Below, piece by piece: positions 1 through 10,600 of a DNA stretch of 64,000 nt (its first letter is position 1; every line of letters starts with the position of its first letter). Position numbers and translations under genes: made by a program. Origin of the DNA: Asticcacaulis taihuensis (GTDB lineage: Bacteria > Pseudomonadota > Alphaproteobacteria > Caulobacterales > Caulobacteraceae); NCBI RefSeq assembly GCF_900100255.1, contig NZ_FMTS01000009.1, positions 26,202 through 90,201 of the forward strand, written 5' to 3'. A model generated the notes under the pieces. It saw only the letters and a list, made by a program, of their open reading frames with translations. It made no database searches and was not told where the DNA came from.

Positions 1-1713
1 ATCGAAGGTCGAATCATCGACCCCGACCTCGGCAACGAAGCGACGGAACTGACCGTCGGCCTTGACCTCCAGACGGGAGTTGGACAGCACGCCGAGGCCG
101 GTCTCATAGGCCGTGCCATTGATGCGCAACATCTGCCGGTAAGGCGTGGCGTCGGCCTGGGCGCCGCCCCAGCCGGTATAGGCGGGCGGCTCGCCCGTAT
201 CGGTCGTCCCGCCCCAGGGCGTGATCATGCGGTGTATCGTCGGATCGGGCTGCGGCGTGACCACGCCGTCCACCGCCGGGTTCACGCGCCCGGTCATTTC
301 CGACAGGTAGAGTCCGTCAGACAGGCTGCGTGTGCCGGCGGCATCAAAGATCAGAGTCTGGCGTGGCTCCAGGTGCATACGGGTTTCACCGCTGAAAGCC
401 GGCAGGGAATGACCGTCCCACAAATCCCTGAGCGCAACCGGGGCATTTCCGTCAAATTTCAGGTGGTGGGCCGTCAGTGTGACCTCGGCCGGCGCCAGTC
501 CGCGGTTGAATATGGCGACCGCCTTGTGCCCGTTTGCGAGCGTCTTGACCAGTATCTGGATGTCATCGGTGTCGTAGGCGAGGACAGCCTGGTTGCCCGC
601 CGCATCCTGATCGACGGCGATGATGTCGCTGTTGCCCAGGATATCCATTAGCGGCTGCGGCGCCTGGCGCAGGTCATAACCGATCAGTAGCGGCGCCGAC
701 AGCATGGACCACAGCGCGAAGTGCGACCTGGCCTCGGTCAGATGATGTTCGTCGAAATCGCCATGACCGATAAACAGCATATCCGGATCGTTCCACGAAC
801 CGGGATGGGCATAAAGCGATCGCCCGACGGCGCTGTCGAAGTTGGCCAGCATACGCGTCCAGCTCGGCGTGATGTCATCGCTGGTGCGCGACACATTGCC
901 GACATCCTTGGCCCAGGCGCGGACATCGGCCGAGCCCCAGGCGCAGATCGAAAAGATGTAGTCATTATCCGGATTGGTGTGGTGAAGCGCGTCGGCAACC
1001 TGCTGGTAAAGCGCGCGCACGGCCGGAATGTCGGTACGACGGATTTCCTTTGTATCGATCAGCGGATCGAGCGCCCGGTAAAGGCCGGATTTGACTTTCG
1101 CACTATCCGAACCAAATGCACGAATGCCGCAGGCATCGACCTTGATATAGTCGAATGCCCAGTCACCGAAATAGAGCTTGATGTCCTGATCAATATGACC
1201 GTACAGCCCGACCTCGCGCTCGGCGACCATGCCCTCTGGCAGGTTCGGCGTATCGGGGCCGCCGAAAGCCTGCGAACAGTTGTTGGCGCCGATATCGGAA
1301 TAGATCCCGGCCTTCAGCCCCATGGCGTGAATGCGGTCGGTAAACGGCCTGAAGCTTGTCTCTTCGGCGCCCCCAACGGCGGCAGAGGGGAAGATCGCGG
1401 TGCGCACGATCATGCGGCCGTCCGAAGCCCGCCGCTTCAGCCACCAGCCGTCATCGAGATTGATATACCGGTAGCCCTTGGCCGCCAACCCGCTGTCGAC
1501 AATGGCCTTGGCCGAATCCAGAACCTTTTGTTCGGTGACATCCGTATGGAACGCGTTCCACGAATTCCAGCCCATGGGCGGCGTAGATGCCTGTCCAGTG
1601 GCAACCGCCGTCCAGTGACCGGTCGGCGCCAACCTGTCCGACGCGGCATTGGCGACGCCCGCAAACAACCACACTATCGCCAGCCCCGTGGCAAGCCCTT
1701 TTCCAAATCCCAT
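1..1713 (-). CDS. GH27 alpha-galactosidase with C-terminal NPCBM-like domain (3' end outside window)
   Basis: Translating the minus strand from an ATG at 1713 gives an open frame of 571 codons that runs off the window start, so the C-terminus is missing. Residues 1-23 form a signal peptide ending in ANA. PPMGWNSW at about 45-52 is the GH27 opening motif. IKVDACG, with the likely nucleophile near D193, and WNDPDML near 305-311, carrying the likely acid/base Asp, are the other catalytic stretches. The last visible residues (GVDDSTFD) resemble the start of an NPCBM carbohydrate-binding domain. GGAAGAG lies 5 bases before the ATG. It follows GH62 by 72 bases and is probably the last visible gene of the unit beginning at the TonB receptor. 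Expected role: release of alpha-galactose, in the periplasm or outside the cell. Confidence 0.9.
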   Translation of the reverse strand, partial: MGFGKGLATGLAIVWLFAGVANAASDRLAPTGHWTAVATGQASTPPMGWNSWNAFHTDVTEQKVLDSAKAIVDSGLAAKGYRYINLDDGWWLKRRASDGRMIVRTAIFPSAAVGGAEETSFRPFTDRIHAMGLKAGIYSDIGANNCSQAFGGPDTPNLPEGMVAEREVGLYGHIDQDIKLYFGDWAFDYIKVDACGIRAFGSDSAKVKSGLYRALDPLIDTKEIRRTDIPAVRALYQQVADALHHTNPDNDYIFSICAWGSADVRAWAKDVGNVSRTSDDITPSWTRMLANFDSAVGRSLYAHPGSWNDPDMLFIGHGDFDEHHLTEARSHFALWSMLSAPLLIGYDLRQAPQPLMDILGNSDIIAVDQDAAGNQAVLAYDTDDIQILVKTLANGHKAVAIFNRGLAPAEVTLTAHHLKFDGNAPVALRDLWDGHSLPAFSGETRMHLEPRQTLIFDAAGTRSLSDGLYLSEMTGRVNPAVDGVVTPQPDPTIHRMITPWGGTTDTGEPPAYTGWGGAQADATPYRQMLRINGTAYETGLGVLSNSRLEVKADGQFRRFVAEVGVDDSTFD

Positions 1714-1785
1714 CACGTCTCTTCCCAAAAATTCAATTTGTGCCTGTTTTTTACCGGCTTGCCTACTGTTTCAGCCGATACGGAT

Positions 1786-2838
1786 TTACCGTATCCTGGA
1801 GGTACACATTTCACTGACCGGGTCAGCTCCGGTAGCGGCAATCAGGCCCAGCCGGTAAGGCAGCTTGAGATAGTCCGGCTCCTGGCTGTCCGGGTCAAGC
1901 CCCTGATAAAGAAATTGGAGCGGACGGCACGGGTCGATCGACAAGGTCTGATCGAAACCTGAACGGATCATTTCGCCATGCGAGACGCCCTGCGACCAGG
2001 TTTTGCCATCAAAGCGAACATTGCCCGCTCCCGCGAAAACATTCGTGGAATCGCCTATTGGCGCCCATTCACCATCCAGACGGTCACTTTTCCATATCCG
2101 GAAATACCGCCCCTTGGGGCCAATGGCCTCGACCAGCGTTATATAGTTTTTCGTGCCCGCTACCCTGTAGGTATTGCTGGCTTCAAAGATATCGTCCCTC
2201 GGCCCGGTCATTACGCGGGTCGTGTTGTGGAAGCCGGCCGGAAAGGCATCAAGCGTTGTTTCGGCGCGGAAGAAACTGCCATTATCATTGGTGAAGAAAA
2301 GATAGCAGTTCGCGTCATCGCAAATGACCCAGAAGTCCAGCCAGCCGGCCTCGCCGTTCGGTTGCCTGACCACATCCGGAACGGCGTCGAAGAATGGGGT
2401 GGGCGCGCTCCACGAAAGGGGATCGCTGATGTCCGAACTTGTGGAGTACATCGGGTCGCCGCCCTGGTAGACCATGTACCAGAGCTTTCGAGGCGCGAAG
2501 TAAAAGACCTGCGGCGCCGCGCGATAACCCGGCCCCATCGGCGACTTATCCAACGGCACGATCGGCGACGCTTTCGCCTGCGACCAGTCGGAAAAGTGGG
2601 TATAGGCCAGCCCCCAACCGTTCGTGCCGGCGGTGGTCATGAACACATGATACTCACCGTCGTAAAAGACGACCGACGGGTCTTTGACGCCGTAATAGGT
2701 TATCCCCTCGCCTTTCGGCGGCATGATCAGCGGCGGGCTGGAGGCCCAGTGGAAACCTCCGGCAGCCCCCGCCTGCGCCAGCCCTGGCAGGATGGTGAGC
2801 GCGAAGATGGCGGAGAGGATAGGCGTACATTTCTTCAT
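1786..2838 (-). CDS. GH62 alpha-L-arabinofuranosidase
   Basis: A 350-residue protein with a signal peptide (1-23, ending AQA) followed directly by a single GH62 five-bladed propeller. Hallmarks are VKDPSVVFYDGEYHVF at 51-66, with the likely general base D53, LDFWVICDD at about 167-175, and DIFEAS with the likely general acid near E219. GH62 enzymes remove arabinofuranose from xylan or arabinoxylan backbones. There is no extra binding module, so it is at the short end for the family. GAGG lies 5 bases before the ATG. It is 32 bases downstream of the SGNH esterase gene and 72 bases before GH27, which fits one operon. GH43 is the nearest alternative fold, but the motifs are those of GH62. Confidence 0.9.
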   Translation of the reverse strand: MKKCTPILSAIFALTILPGLAQAGAAGGFHWASSPPLIMPPKGEGITYYGVKDPSVVFYDGEYHVFMTTAGTNGWGLAYTHFSDWSQAKASPIVPLDKSPMGPGYRAAPQVFYFAPRKLWYMVYQGGDPMYSTSSDISDPLSWSAPTPFFDAVPDVVRQPNGEAGWLDFWVICDDANCYLFFTNDNGSFFRAETTLDAFPAGFHNTTRVMTGPRDDIFEASNTYRVAGTKNYITLVEAIGPKGRYFRIWKSDRLDGEWAPIGDSTNVFAGAGNVRFDGKTWSQGVSHGEMIRSGFDQTLSIDPCRPLQFLYQGLDPDSQEPDYLKLPYRLGLIAATGADPVSEMCTSRIR

Positions 2839-2870
2839 AATGACCTCAAAATCCAGGATGAACCTGCCTG

Positions 2871-4847
2871 TCAGTTTATGTCCATGGCGAAGGGGGAGGC
2901 CGGCAGGTCCGCCCCGTCATAGAGATTGAGATAGGGCACATCGGCCCATCCGAAGCGCACAGACCGGGCATTGGCGATGGCTTCTCCCGGCAGAACGACC
3001 GTGTTGCCTTCGATATGCGCGCTGGCGAAGTGGCAAGTCGCCGCACACACCTCGAAGCCCAGCACGTCCTTGCCACCATAGGCACGCAGCGCTCCGTTGA
3101 CACCCTGAAAATCGACAACCAGATCATTGCCGCGGCGATACACACGCTCAGGCCGCGGCCCCAGCTTCAGCGCTTCACCATAGGCGACCTTGCGCGCGGC
3201 CAGGGCCAGTCTCAGCCCGACCTGGCGTTTTTGCGTCGGGTGAATATCGAAACGGTCGCCGACATCGTAGCTGACCGCCATGCCGACATGCGGGTCATTC
3301 TGCTCCAACTGGCGCTGGATATCACGGATTTCGCCCCAGCCAGAGGCCGCCGGCACATCCTGAGGCGTGCCGAACGCGCTCAACTGCACCACCAGGAACG
3401 GCAGGTCGGGCGCTTCGAAATGCTCGCGCCAGTCCTTCACCAGGGCGGGCAGGAGTTTGGCGTAAAGAGCTGGGTTGCCGGCATTCGATTCCCCCTGATA
3501 CCAGGCAATACCCCTCAGGCTATATGGAGCTACGGGCGCAATCATGCCGTTGTAGAGCACGGCAGGCGCCGCGGCCTCGGACCAGGGCGCGGTGGGCGGC
3601 GTTCCCATGGCCTTGATATCAGCACCGATATGGTAATGCCATTCTGCCGACAAGGTGATGCGCGCACCAGACTCCAGCAACAGCGCCCGATCGGACGGCG
3701 CATCATAAAGACCACCCCCGCCGCCAGAGTCCAGAACGCGAACGGCAATGACATTTTGCCCCGCTTTCAACGTCCCCTTCGGAAGGGTGTAATGGCGCGG
3801 CAAGGTCCAACCGTCAGTCGTTCCGACCAAAACGCCGTTTACCCAGGTGGTATCGGAATCATCGACCGGTCCCAGATCGAGCGATACGGCGTGGGCCGCC
3901 TGATCCGCTGTCAGCGTGACTGTCTGGCGGTACCAGACAACACCGTCGAACGCCCTCAATGCCGGGACACCACTGCTCTCCCAGACACCCGATGCCACGA
4001 GGGTCGGCCAGACTGCGTCGTCAAATCCCTTGCCGGACCACAATCCGACTTGATTATAATCCGGATCGTGTTCGCGCCACCAGGCCTTGGAATGGGCCTC
4101 CCAGTCAGACATAGCGGCCCGCGGATCAGTCCGGTACAGATCCTGCACACTGAGAACTTCGCGCATGTCATCAAAGGCCGACAGACCTTCCCGGCTCACC
4201 CATAGTTCAGCCGCCGTACCTCCCCACGACGCATGAATCACCCCCTGGGGCACATGTGTCTTATCGGCGAGTTCCCGCGCCATGAAGTAGCATACGGCCG
4301 AGGTGTTGGGTACGGAGGCGGGTGACGACACCTTCCACTGCGCCCCTTTGACGAACCCGGTGACGGGCGAAGCCTGCGAATTTCTGGGGACGTCGAAAAT
4401 ACGCAATTGCGGATTTCCAGCGCCCGCCACCTCGCTCTCACCATTATTGGCCGCCTTGAGAGGAAACTCCATGTTCGACTGGCCCGAACACAACCAGACA
4501 TCGCCGACCAGGATGTCGTTCAGGGTTTGCGTGTGGCCGTGCGTATCCGAAACCGTCAGTGCATAGGGACCGCCCGCCGCCTGTTGCGGCAGGGAGAGCG
4601 AAAAGTGGCCCGATGCGTCAGCCTTGCCGCTGATGCTGGTCACAACGCGGTTGCCTTCGGACAGGGTCAGGTTGACCGCTTCATTCGCCGGCCCCTGCCC
4701 CCAGACGGCTACCGGTTTGTCGCGCTGCAGGACGGCGTGATCGGTAAAGACCGGCGCCAAACCAAATGCCTCCTGCGCATGTGCAGCCGTGACGCCGCCA
4801 AACGCAATGGCAGCGGTAAATATCGCATTGGTTACCTTGTATTTCAT
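2871..4847 (-). CDS. SGNH-type carbohydrate acetylesterase (sialate O-acetylesterase-like)
   Basis: The frame is open as far as 5009, but MKYK at 4847 starts a clear signal peptide (cleavage after AHA, residue 24), so this start was chosen (658 aa). SGQSNMEF at about 121-128 contains the Ser nucleophile of the sialate O-acetylesterase / CE family, and DIHPTQK near the C-terminus supplies the Asp-x-His pair. An inserted beta-sandwich with GH2-like jelly-roll character lies in the middle (around 290-430), as in large members of this family. In this context it probably removes acetyl groups from xylan or xyloglucan side chains; sialic acid is unlikely as a substrate. It is 58 bases downstream of the alpha/beta hydrolase gene. 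Confidence 0.85.
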   Translation of the reverse strand: MKYKVTNAIFTAAIAFGGVTAAHAQEAFGLAPVFTDHAVLQRDKPVAVWGQGPANEAVNLTLSEGNRVVTSISGKADASGHFSLSLPQQAAGGPYALTVSDTHGHTQTLNDILVGDVWLCSGQSNMEFPLKAANNGESEVAGAGNPQLRIFDVPRNSQASPVTGFVKGAQWKVSSPASVPNTSAVCYFMARELADKTHVPQGVIHASWGGTAAELWVSREGLSAFDDMREVLSVQDLYRTDPRAAMSDWEAHSKAWWREHDPDYNQVGLWSGKGFDDAVWPTLVASGVWESSGVPALRAFDGVVWYRQTVTLTADQAAHAVSLDLGPVDDSDTTWVNGVLVGTTDGWTLPRHYTLPKGTLKAGQNVIAVRVLDSGGGGGLYDAPSDRALLLESGARITLSAEWHYHIGADIKAMGTPPTAPWSEAAAPAVLYNGMIAPVAPYSLRGIAWYQGESNAGNPALYAKLLPALVKDWREHFEAPDLPFLVVQLSAFGTPQDVPAASGWGEIRDIQRQLEQNDPHVGMAVSYDVGDRFDIHPTQKRQVGLRLALAARKVAYGEALKLGPRPERVYRRGNDLVVDFQGVNGALRAYGGKDVLGFEVCAATCHFASAHIEGNTVVLPGEAIANARSVRFGWADVPYLNLYDGADLPASPFAMDIN

Positions 4848-4905
4848 TGACCACATCCCTGGCGCGCAAGACCTTTTCAAGACGGCGCCGCTCGTTAAAT
4901 TGCGA

Positions 4906-5892
4906 CTATGCAAACAACTTCTCCTGACGTGCGAAGTTGAGGAACAGCGGCAGCCACAGACCATCGGGACTGCCTGGCTGACCGCCCACGCCAAAGCCGT
5001 GTCCCCCATGGGCGAACAGGTGGGTCTCGACCGTTATCTTGGCGGCAACCATGGCGTCACGTAGCCGCACCGAATTGGCCACGGGCACAGCATCGTCATC
5101 CTCAGCGTGGACCAGGAAGGTTGGCGCAGCCGCCGACGTAACATTGAGGTCTGGCGACCACTCGCGGATCTGCGCCGGCGTCGGCGGGCCGCCGAACAGC
5201 GATGGCGCCACCCCGCCATAGGCATAGGTCGGATCGACGCATTGTACAGGGTAGATCGGTGCCGCCAGGAACGGCCTCGCGCTGAATTGGTCCGCCGCGT
5301 CAACAGGCGAATAGAAGGCGGCCGAGTGTCGCGTGGCAAGGGTGGTCGTCAGGAAGCCGCCGGCACTGAATCCGAGAACGCCAACCCGAGCCGGGTCAAG
5401 GTGAAAGCGGGTCGCTTGAGCGCGGATGACGCGCATGGCGCGCTGGGCGTCGGCCGGCCCGACCTTGGCAGGTTCCTTCCAGCCGTCCTGGGCCAGACGG
5501 TAGATCAGCACGAAACACGAGATGCCGGCACGATTGAGAATGTCGGCAACCTTATAGCCCTCGTGCTCAAAGTAGTTCCACTGGAAGCTGCCCCCCGGAA
5601 TGATAAGCATGGCTGAGCCGTTGGGCTGGGCTGCCGGCAATGAGATCATGTACGGCCTACTAATACCATTCGTGCGCCGGCTGCTATAACCCGGACTTGT
5701 CGAGGTCTGCTCGATGACCTCAGTCATGCCGGGATGGAGTGCCCCTTCGGGCGCATCCGGCCACAATTCGATAATGTCCTGTGGGGCAGCCGCGCGGGCT
5801 TGCGCCCGGACCTCGGTAGCCGCCATTCCGATTACCGATGCGCCCGCCAGAGCGAAGGGAGATTTTACAAGATCGCGGCGCGACAGGCTCAT
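4906..5892 (-). CDS. Exported alpha/beta-hydrolase esterase (acetyl-xylan-esterase-like)
   Basis: A 328-residue protein with a Tat-type leader (SRRDLVKSPFALAGASV) and an alpha/beta-hydrolase core. IIPGGSF near 97-103 is the oxyanion-hole strand, GFSAGG at 174-179 is the nucleophile elbow (S176), DDDAVP supplies the acid and HGGHGFG the His. The family resembles bifunctional acetyl-xylan/feruloyl esterases and BCE2-like polysaccharide-locus esterases. GAGGAGT precedes the ATG by 7 bases. It sits 79 bases after the halogenase-like gene and 58 bases before a second esterase, so two deacylating enzymes are encoded side by side. The exact acyl group cannot be read from the sequence. Confidence 0.85.
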   Translation of the reverse strand: MSLSRRDLVKSPFALAGASVIGMAATEVRAQARAAAPQDIIELWPDAPEGALHPGMTEVIEQTSTSPGYSSRRTNGISRPYMISLPAAQPNGSAMLIIPGGSFQWNYFEHEGYKVADILNRAGISCFVLIYRLAQDGWKEPAKVGPADAQRAMRVIRAQATRFHLDPARVGVLGFSAGGFLTTTLATRHSAAFYSPVDAADQFSARPFLAAPIYPVQCVDPTYAYGGVAPSLFGGPPTPAQIREWSPDLNVTSAAAPTFLVHAEDDDAVPVANSVRLRDAMVAAKITVETHLFAHGGHGFGVGGQPGSPDGLWLPLFLNFARQEKLFA

Positions 5893-5971
5893 GGTGAATA
5901 CTCCTCAAATTTCCTGAACTGAAACGGTTTCTTTCATGCCCCTGCAGTCGAACGGCATAGCGGCGCACCGC

Positions 5972-7462
5972 TCAGGAAGCCTTGCAGTACTGGTCGATGA
6001 AATCCTGATGCGAAGTGACCGCCTGTGCCGAACGTATGATCTCTTCGCGGCGTATTTCCATACCCTTGCGGATCTGCTCCAAGGGATAGAGATCCGCCGC
6101 TACGGCGTAGCGCGCGGGTACGACGCCGTTGCCCAGCAGGATGGCGAGCCAACTCGGCTCCATATAGGACTCGAGATCACCGAGCGCGATTTGCCCGCTG
6201 GCCTTCCAGATCTCAAGCTTGTGCCGAAGGCTGTCAGGTATTTCGATGTCGCGGGATGCCGCCCACAATGGTTCGGGCCGGCGTGACAGGTAATAGTGCG
6301 CGATGATGAAGTCGCGTATGCGCTCGAGCTCGATGGTCGTTATCCGATTATATTCGTCGCGCAAAACGGGGTTGATGGTCCTCTGGGGGAAGAGCCGAAG
6401 CAACTTCAACACCCCCGTGACGATCAACTGCAGTCCGGTTGATTCCAGTGGTTCGAGGAAGCAGGAGGCGAAACCGATCCCTATGCAATTGCGGTTCCAG
6501 AACCACTTGCGATGCCCGGATGTAAAGCGGAACACCCGTGGTTCGGCCAGCAGTTCGCCGTCGAGATTTCCCAGCAAAGCCTCGCGCGCCGCGTCGTCGC
6601 TCCAGAGATCCGAATTATAGACCATGCCATTGCCATTGCGATGTTGCAGCGGAATGGTCCAGCGCCAGCCCCCGGCGTGGGCGGTGGATCGCGTAAACGG
6701 CATCAGCGCGCCAGTCCGTTTCGATGGGGCCGCTATGGCGCTGTTGCAAAGCAACCAGCGCGACCAGTCAACAAACGGCGTGTCCAACGCCTTTCCCAGC
6801 AATTCAGATGCAAAACCCGTGCAATCCAGGAACAGGTCGCCGGGAACCTTAACGCCCTCGGCAAGATGGACAGCGGCAATATTGCCGGAGGCGCCATCCA
6901 GATCGAAGTGCGTCATCCTGCCTTCGATACGCTGCACGCCCAGCCCGGTCGCCACGTCCCGCAGATAGCGGGCGTACAATGCGGCATCAAAGTGATAGGC
7001 ATGGTGATAGCGCGAATTCTGCGGATCACTAGGCGCAAAATTATTATTCTTCGCGACGGCGTAGGCGAACGAGTAGTCATCGATCGGACGTTCATCGCCG
7101 GATTGCCGCAATCTCAGCCAGTAATGGTGGGTCGATACATTGTCAACGTGGTGACCATAGTCGCTGAACGCGTGGAAATGCCGGTTTCCGGCAACGCCCC
7201 AGTCGCAAAATTCAATACCCAGCTTGAACGTGCCCTGGGTACTGCGAATAAAATCATTTTCCCCAATGCCGAGCAAAGCGTTGCAATGCGTCAGAATCGG
7301 AACCGTCGCCTCCCCGACGCCGATGATGCCGATCTCCTCGGATTCAACCAGAGTGATGCGGATGTGACGGCGATCCGTCCTCTTGGCGAGCAGCGCGGCC
7401 GCGATCCACCCCGCCGCGCCACCACCCAGTATGACGATTTCCTGTTGCTGTACGCTATTCAT
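5972..7462 (-). CDS. Tryptophan-halogenase-family flavoprotein
   Basis: A 496-residue FAD protein. The ATG at 7462 was preferred over an upstream in-frame start because GAGG lies 6 bases before it and the Rossmann motif then starts at the N-terminus (GGGAAGW, 13-19). Other halogenase hallmarks are GVGEATVP (48-55), a Lys at K80 matching PrnA K79, WRWTIP (266-271, the WxWxIP motif) and LEPLES with E340/S341 matching the PrnA catalytic pair. All catalytic residues look intact. It follows the TonB receptor across a strong terminator and precedes esterase genes. Such proteins recur beside TonB receptors in Caulobacter and Xanthomonas relatives, with no proven substrate. Tryptophan as substrate is not implied by the context. 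Confidence 0.88.
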   Translation of the reverse strand: MNSVQQQEIVILGGGAAGWIAAALLAKRTDRRHIRITLVESEEIGIIGVGEATVPILTHCNALLGIGENDFIRSTQGTFKLGIEFCDWGVAGNRHFHAFSDYGHHVDNVSTHHYWLRLRQSGDERPIDDYSFAYAVAKNNNFAPSDPQNSRYHHAYHFDAALYARYLRDVATGLGVQRIEGRMTHFDLDGASGNIAAVHLAEGVKVPGDLFLDCTGFASELLGKALDTPFVDWSRWLLCNSAIAAPSKRTGALMPFTRSTAHAGGWRWTIPLQHRNGNGMVYNSDLWSDDAAREALLGNLDGELLAEPRVFRFTSGHRKWFWNRNCIGIGFASCFLEPLESTGLQLIVTGVLKLLRLFPQRTINPVLRDEYNRITTIELERIRDFIIAHYYLSRRPEPLWAASRDIEIPDSLRHKLEIWKASGQIALGDLESYMEPSWLAILLGNGVVPARYAVAADLYPLEQIRKGMEIRREEIIRSAQAVTSHQDFIDQYCKAS

Positions 7463-7567
7463 AACATACCTCGCCGTGAACGCACCCGACGCCATGTCTG
7501 TCGAAGGGGCTTCAGGCCTTTACGGTTTGGAGTCGGGCAAGCCGCCTGCGCCTGTGCCCTGTAATAA

Positions 7568-7589
7568 GCGGCCGGAATGATCCGGCCGC
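7568..7589. other. GC-rich hairpin between TonB receptor and halogenase-like gene
   Basis: GCGGCCGGA, loop ATGA, TCCGGCCGC form a perfect 9-bp stem at 7568-7576 / 7581-7589. It lies 14 bases from the intrinsic terminator hairpin and has no clear T-tract on either strand. It may stabilise a transcript end or modulate readthrough to the halogenase gene. Confidence 0.4.
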
Positions 7590-7602
7590 CAGACTTTATT
7601 TG

Positions 7603-7634
7603 AAAAAGCAAGGGCGCTTCGCGATGAAGCGCCC
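7603..7634 (-). terminator. Intrinsic terminator after TonB receptor gene
   Basis: On the minus strand, GGGCGCTTC, loop ATCGC and GAAGCGCCC form a perfect 9-bp stem followed by TTGCTTTTT. It starts 11 bases after the receptor stop codon. The halogenase, esterase, GH62 and GH27 genes downstream would need readthrough or their own promoter. Confidence 0.85.
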
Positions 7635-7645
7635 CCCTTTGCCCG

Positions 7646-10600
7646 TTAGTAACGTGCCCGAATAGTGACCTCGTAGCGCTGATCACTGACGTTATAGTCG
7701 TACGGCTCGAACACACCAGGTACTGGTTCCTGAAGCGTTCTCGACTTCGTGTTGGTGAGGTTGTTCGCGTTGAAGGAAACGGAAATCTCGTCGTTCACAC
7801 GGTAGTCAAAGCCCATATCCAGGTAACCGGCCGCGGCCATGTAGGCAGGCACCATGTTGTACACCGGATAGGAATGGGCGCTGTCAAAGTTGGTCGGGCT
7901 GGTGTTGAGGGTGTAGGGATTGCCGCCGCTTGTCGCATAGGACAGCGGATTGACGTTGGTCGACAGCAACGCCTTGTCGCGCCAGTTGTACGCCAGACGG
8001 AAATTGACCTCGTCGCGGCTGTACAGCAACTGGATGTTGTAGGCCCACTTCGACAACCCGGCGTAGGGGAGCTTGGAGTAGGTCAGAGGCACCGTGCCGT
8101 CCGGGTTGAGGCCCGGCAGAGAACCGCCTGCGGGCGGAGGCGTTAACACGCTGTTGGCCTGCTGGGCAGGGTTTCGGCTGTCGATGTAGGTCACGTTGCC
8201 ATCAAGGCCAAACCCGCGAAGCAAACCGGGGAGTTTATCGAAGAACTTACGCCCACCGAGTTCAAAGCCCTTGATGTAGGCCTTCTGCTCCGACGTCTTG
8301 TTCTGCAGATAGAGCCAGGGAAGATCGAGCGTCGTCGGCGTCCCCGGATCCGGATCCCCTGCGTTGACCGGAGGGGTGTCACCATTGGCGTAAGCCAAAG
8401 CCGGGATCGGCAGATTGTTGGCGATGAACGAATAGAACACCGGGTGATCCTCGACCTGCTTGGCGAACAGATCGAAGTACAGGAAGCTGGACGACGACGG
8501 ATAGTATTCGAACGTCATATCCTGACTGTTGATCATGGTCGGCTTCAGATTTGCGCCCCCACCATTAACGGAAACACCTGTGAGAATCGAAGGCGCCTGC
8601 GGATTTCCGGCAGAAACCGATCTGGCGGAAATCGAACCACCCGCGCGGATATCATTGAGATTCGGCGGGGCAGACGCCCTCGATGCCGCAGCGCGAATGA
8701 TGAACTTATTGGTTACGTCGAACTTGATGTTGAACGAAGGCAGAATACGATGGTAGCTGTAATCGCGGGTCTGCATGCTATACCCCGGAACAAAGGAATA
8801 GAGCGTCGGGAAGACCGGCGATGAATTCGGATCAGCCGCCAGCGCCTGCTGCGCGTTGTAGTAATCCAGGCTGTCCTGCAAGGTTAGAGCAAGGTTCGCG
8901 GCATTCGGCGTGTTCAGCAGACCGCTCGCATGCAGGGTTTCGCTGAACGAACGAATGCCGATATTACCCGAGAACGCCGGAATGAATCCGAAGCCATCGT
9001 GCGCAAACTTGGCCTGGATATAGACCGCATTCGTGGCGATGTGGCTATTGGTCTTGTTCAGCCCCTGATCAATATACTTCGTCCAATAGTCGTCCGCGGT
9101 CCCGTTAGCGATCTGCCCGTTATAGGTCGAGAGCAAATGGTACCAATCATAACTCTGCATGAGCGATTGGCTGGGGACAAGAAGCTGGCCCGGAACAGCC
9201 GCTTCACCGCCAAAGAAATTCTTAAAGGTGCCGATTTCATAATCTGACGATGGCACGTTCGTATTCGTCAGATATAGTATATTCCCCGCGCCATAAGTCG
9301 GGTCTCCGGGATGCGATCCCCACGGATTCGACAACCAGGACTGACTCAGAGGCGCCCAATAGGTCCCTACAAAGTCGTCATTCTCGTCACGGGTAGCGGA
9401 ACGACCGCCGAAACTGATGCTGCGCAGGAATCCATCATCGCTGACCTGGTATTCAACATCGATGTGGGCAGCGACCATCTCCCCTTTATTATCGGGTCTG
9501 TGATAGCCGAAATTGCTTAGATACGCGCTGCTTTTATCGAGCAGGCCAGTTGTGGAAAGACCAGACAAGACTGGCAGAGACCCCGTCAGGTCGACGTCCA
9601 TTGACGTCACCAACTGGCTGCTCTGAGCCAGGCCAACATAAAACTGTTCCCCGGTCGAGCTGGAACTGACATATTGCACACCACCACGAACCGCCAGACG
9701 GTCTGTGGGCGTCCACATGAAGCTCTGCGATATATCGAGCGTGGAACTTTTGCCGTGAGAAGCGGACGCCCCGCCGCTCGGATTAAATGTACCCGCGGGG
9801 CCACACTGCACCAGACGCTTGCCATCCCAATCCGCAGGGGGATTGTTCGGATCAATACCGGAATTTGCCGACCAGTCCCACTGAAGCGACGACGCGGGGC
9901 TGCCAAAGACGCCGCCGCAATCCATCCTGTAGTAGGTGGGGAACCAACTGTTCTGCGACACAAAACTGTCGCTCGCGGTCGTGTTCGACCAATCGACCGA
10001 ATTACCGCTGGACCCTACCGTGAGGCTACCCGAACGTAAAGCGCCGTTGGCGTCATACTCAACCGGGGTGCCGACATTGGGCATAACGGCAGACGCCGCC
10101 GAGGGGGAGGACCCCACGCCACCGCTGTTCCCCCAACTATCGTCGTTGTACTGCGTGTAGAACACCGTGTTGGTCAGCGTCAGGTTGTCATTCGGTTTCC
10201 ACTGAACGGCCTGATAGGCGCCGTACCGTTCACGCTTGCTGGTATTGGTACTCCAGTTGAACGAGCTGGGAACAAAAGCCAGATGATCGTCACGCGTGGA
10301 CGTCGGCGCATATTCGCCGAACATGGCGCCGACCTGCAAATCGCTGCTCTGCTGGTGCAGAGCGCTGTAGGCCACATCCCACAACACGCCAACTTCACCG
10401 AATTTGGTGTCGAAACGCTTGGAGAACATGGCGGAAACACGGGGCGAACCCTTGCCCACCTGGCTGCCATAGCTTGCGCCGACAGTGAGCTGGCGTTGCG
10501 TCTCCTTGAAATCGAAGGGCAGATGGGTGCGAAGATTAATCAAGGATGCACCACCTTCAATGAGGTCAGCACGTGACGCCTTGTAGACATCGACACCGGC

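Noticed and set aside
721..1962. Long plus-strand open frame of 413 codons opposite GH27
   Set aside because: Antisense shadow of the GH27 gene in GC-rich DNA; no ribosome-binding site and no family motif.
3015..4205. Plus-strand frame of 396 codons opposite the SGNH esterase
   Set aside because: Mirror frame of a gene with clear catalytic motifs; Arg/Gln-rich, low-complexity translation.
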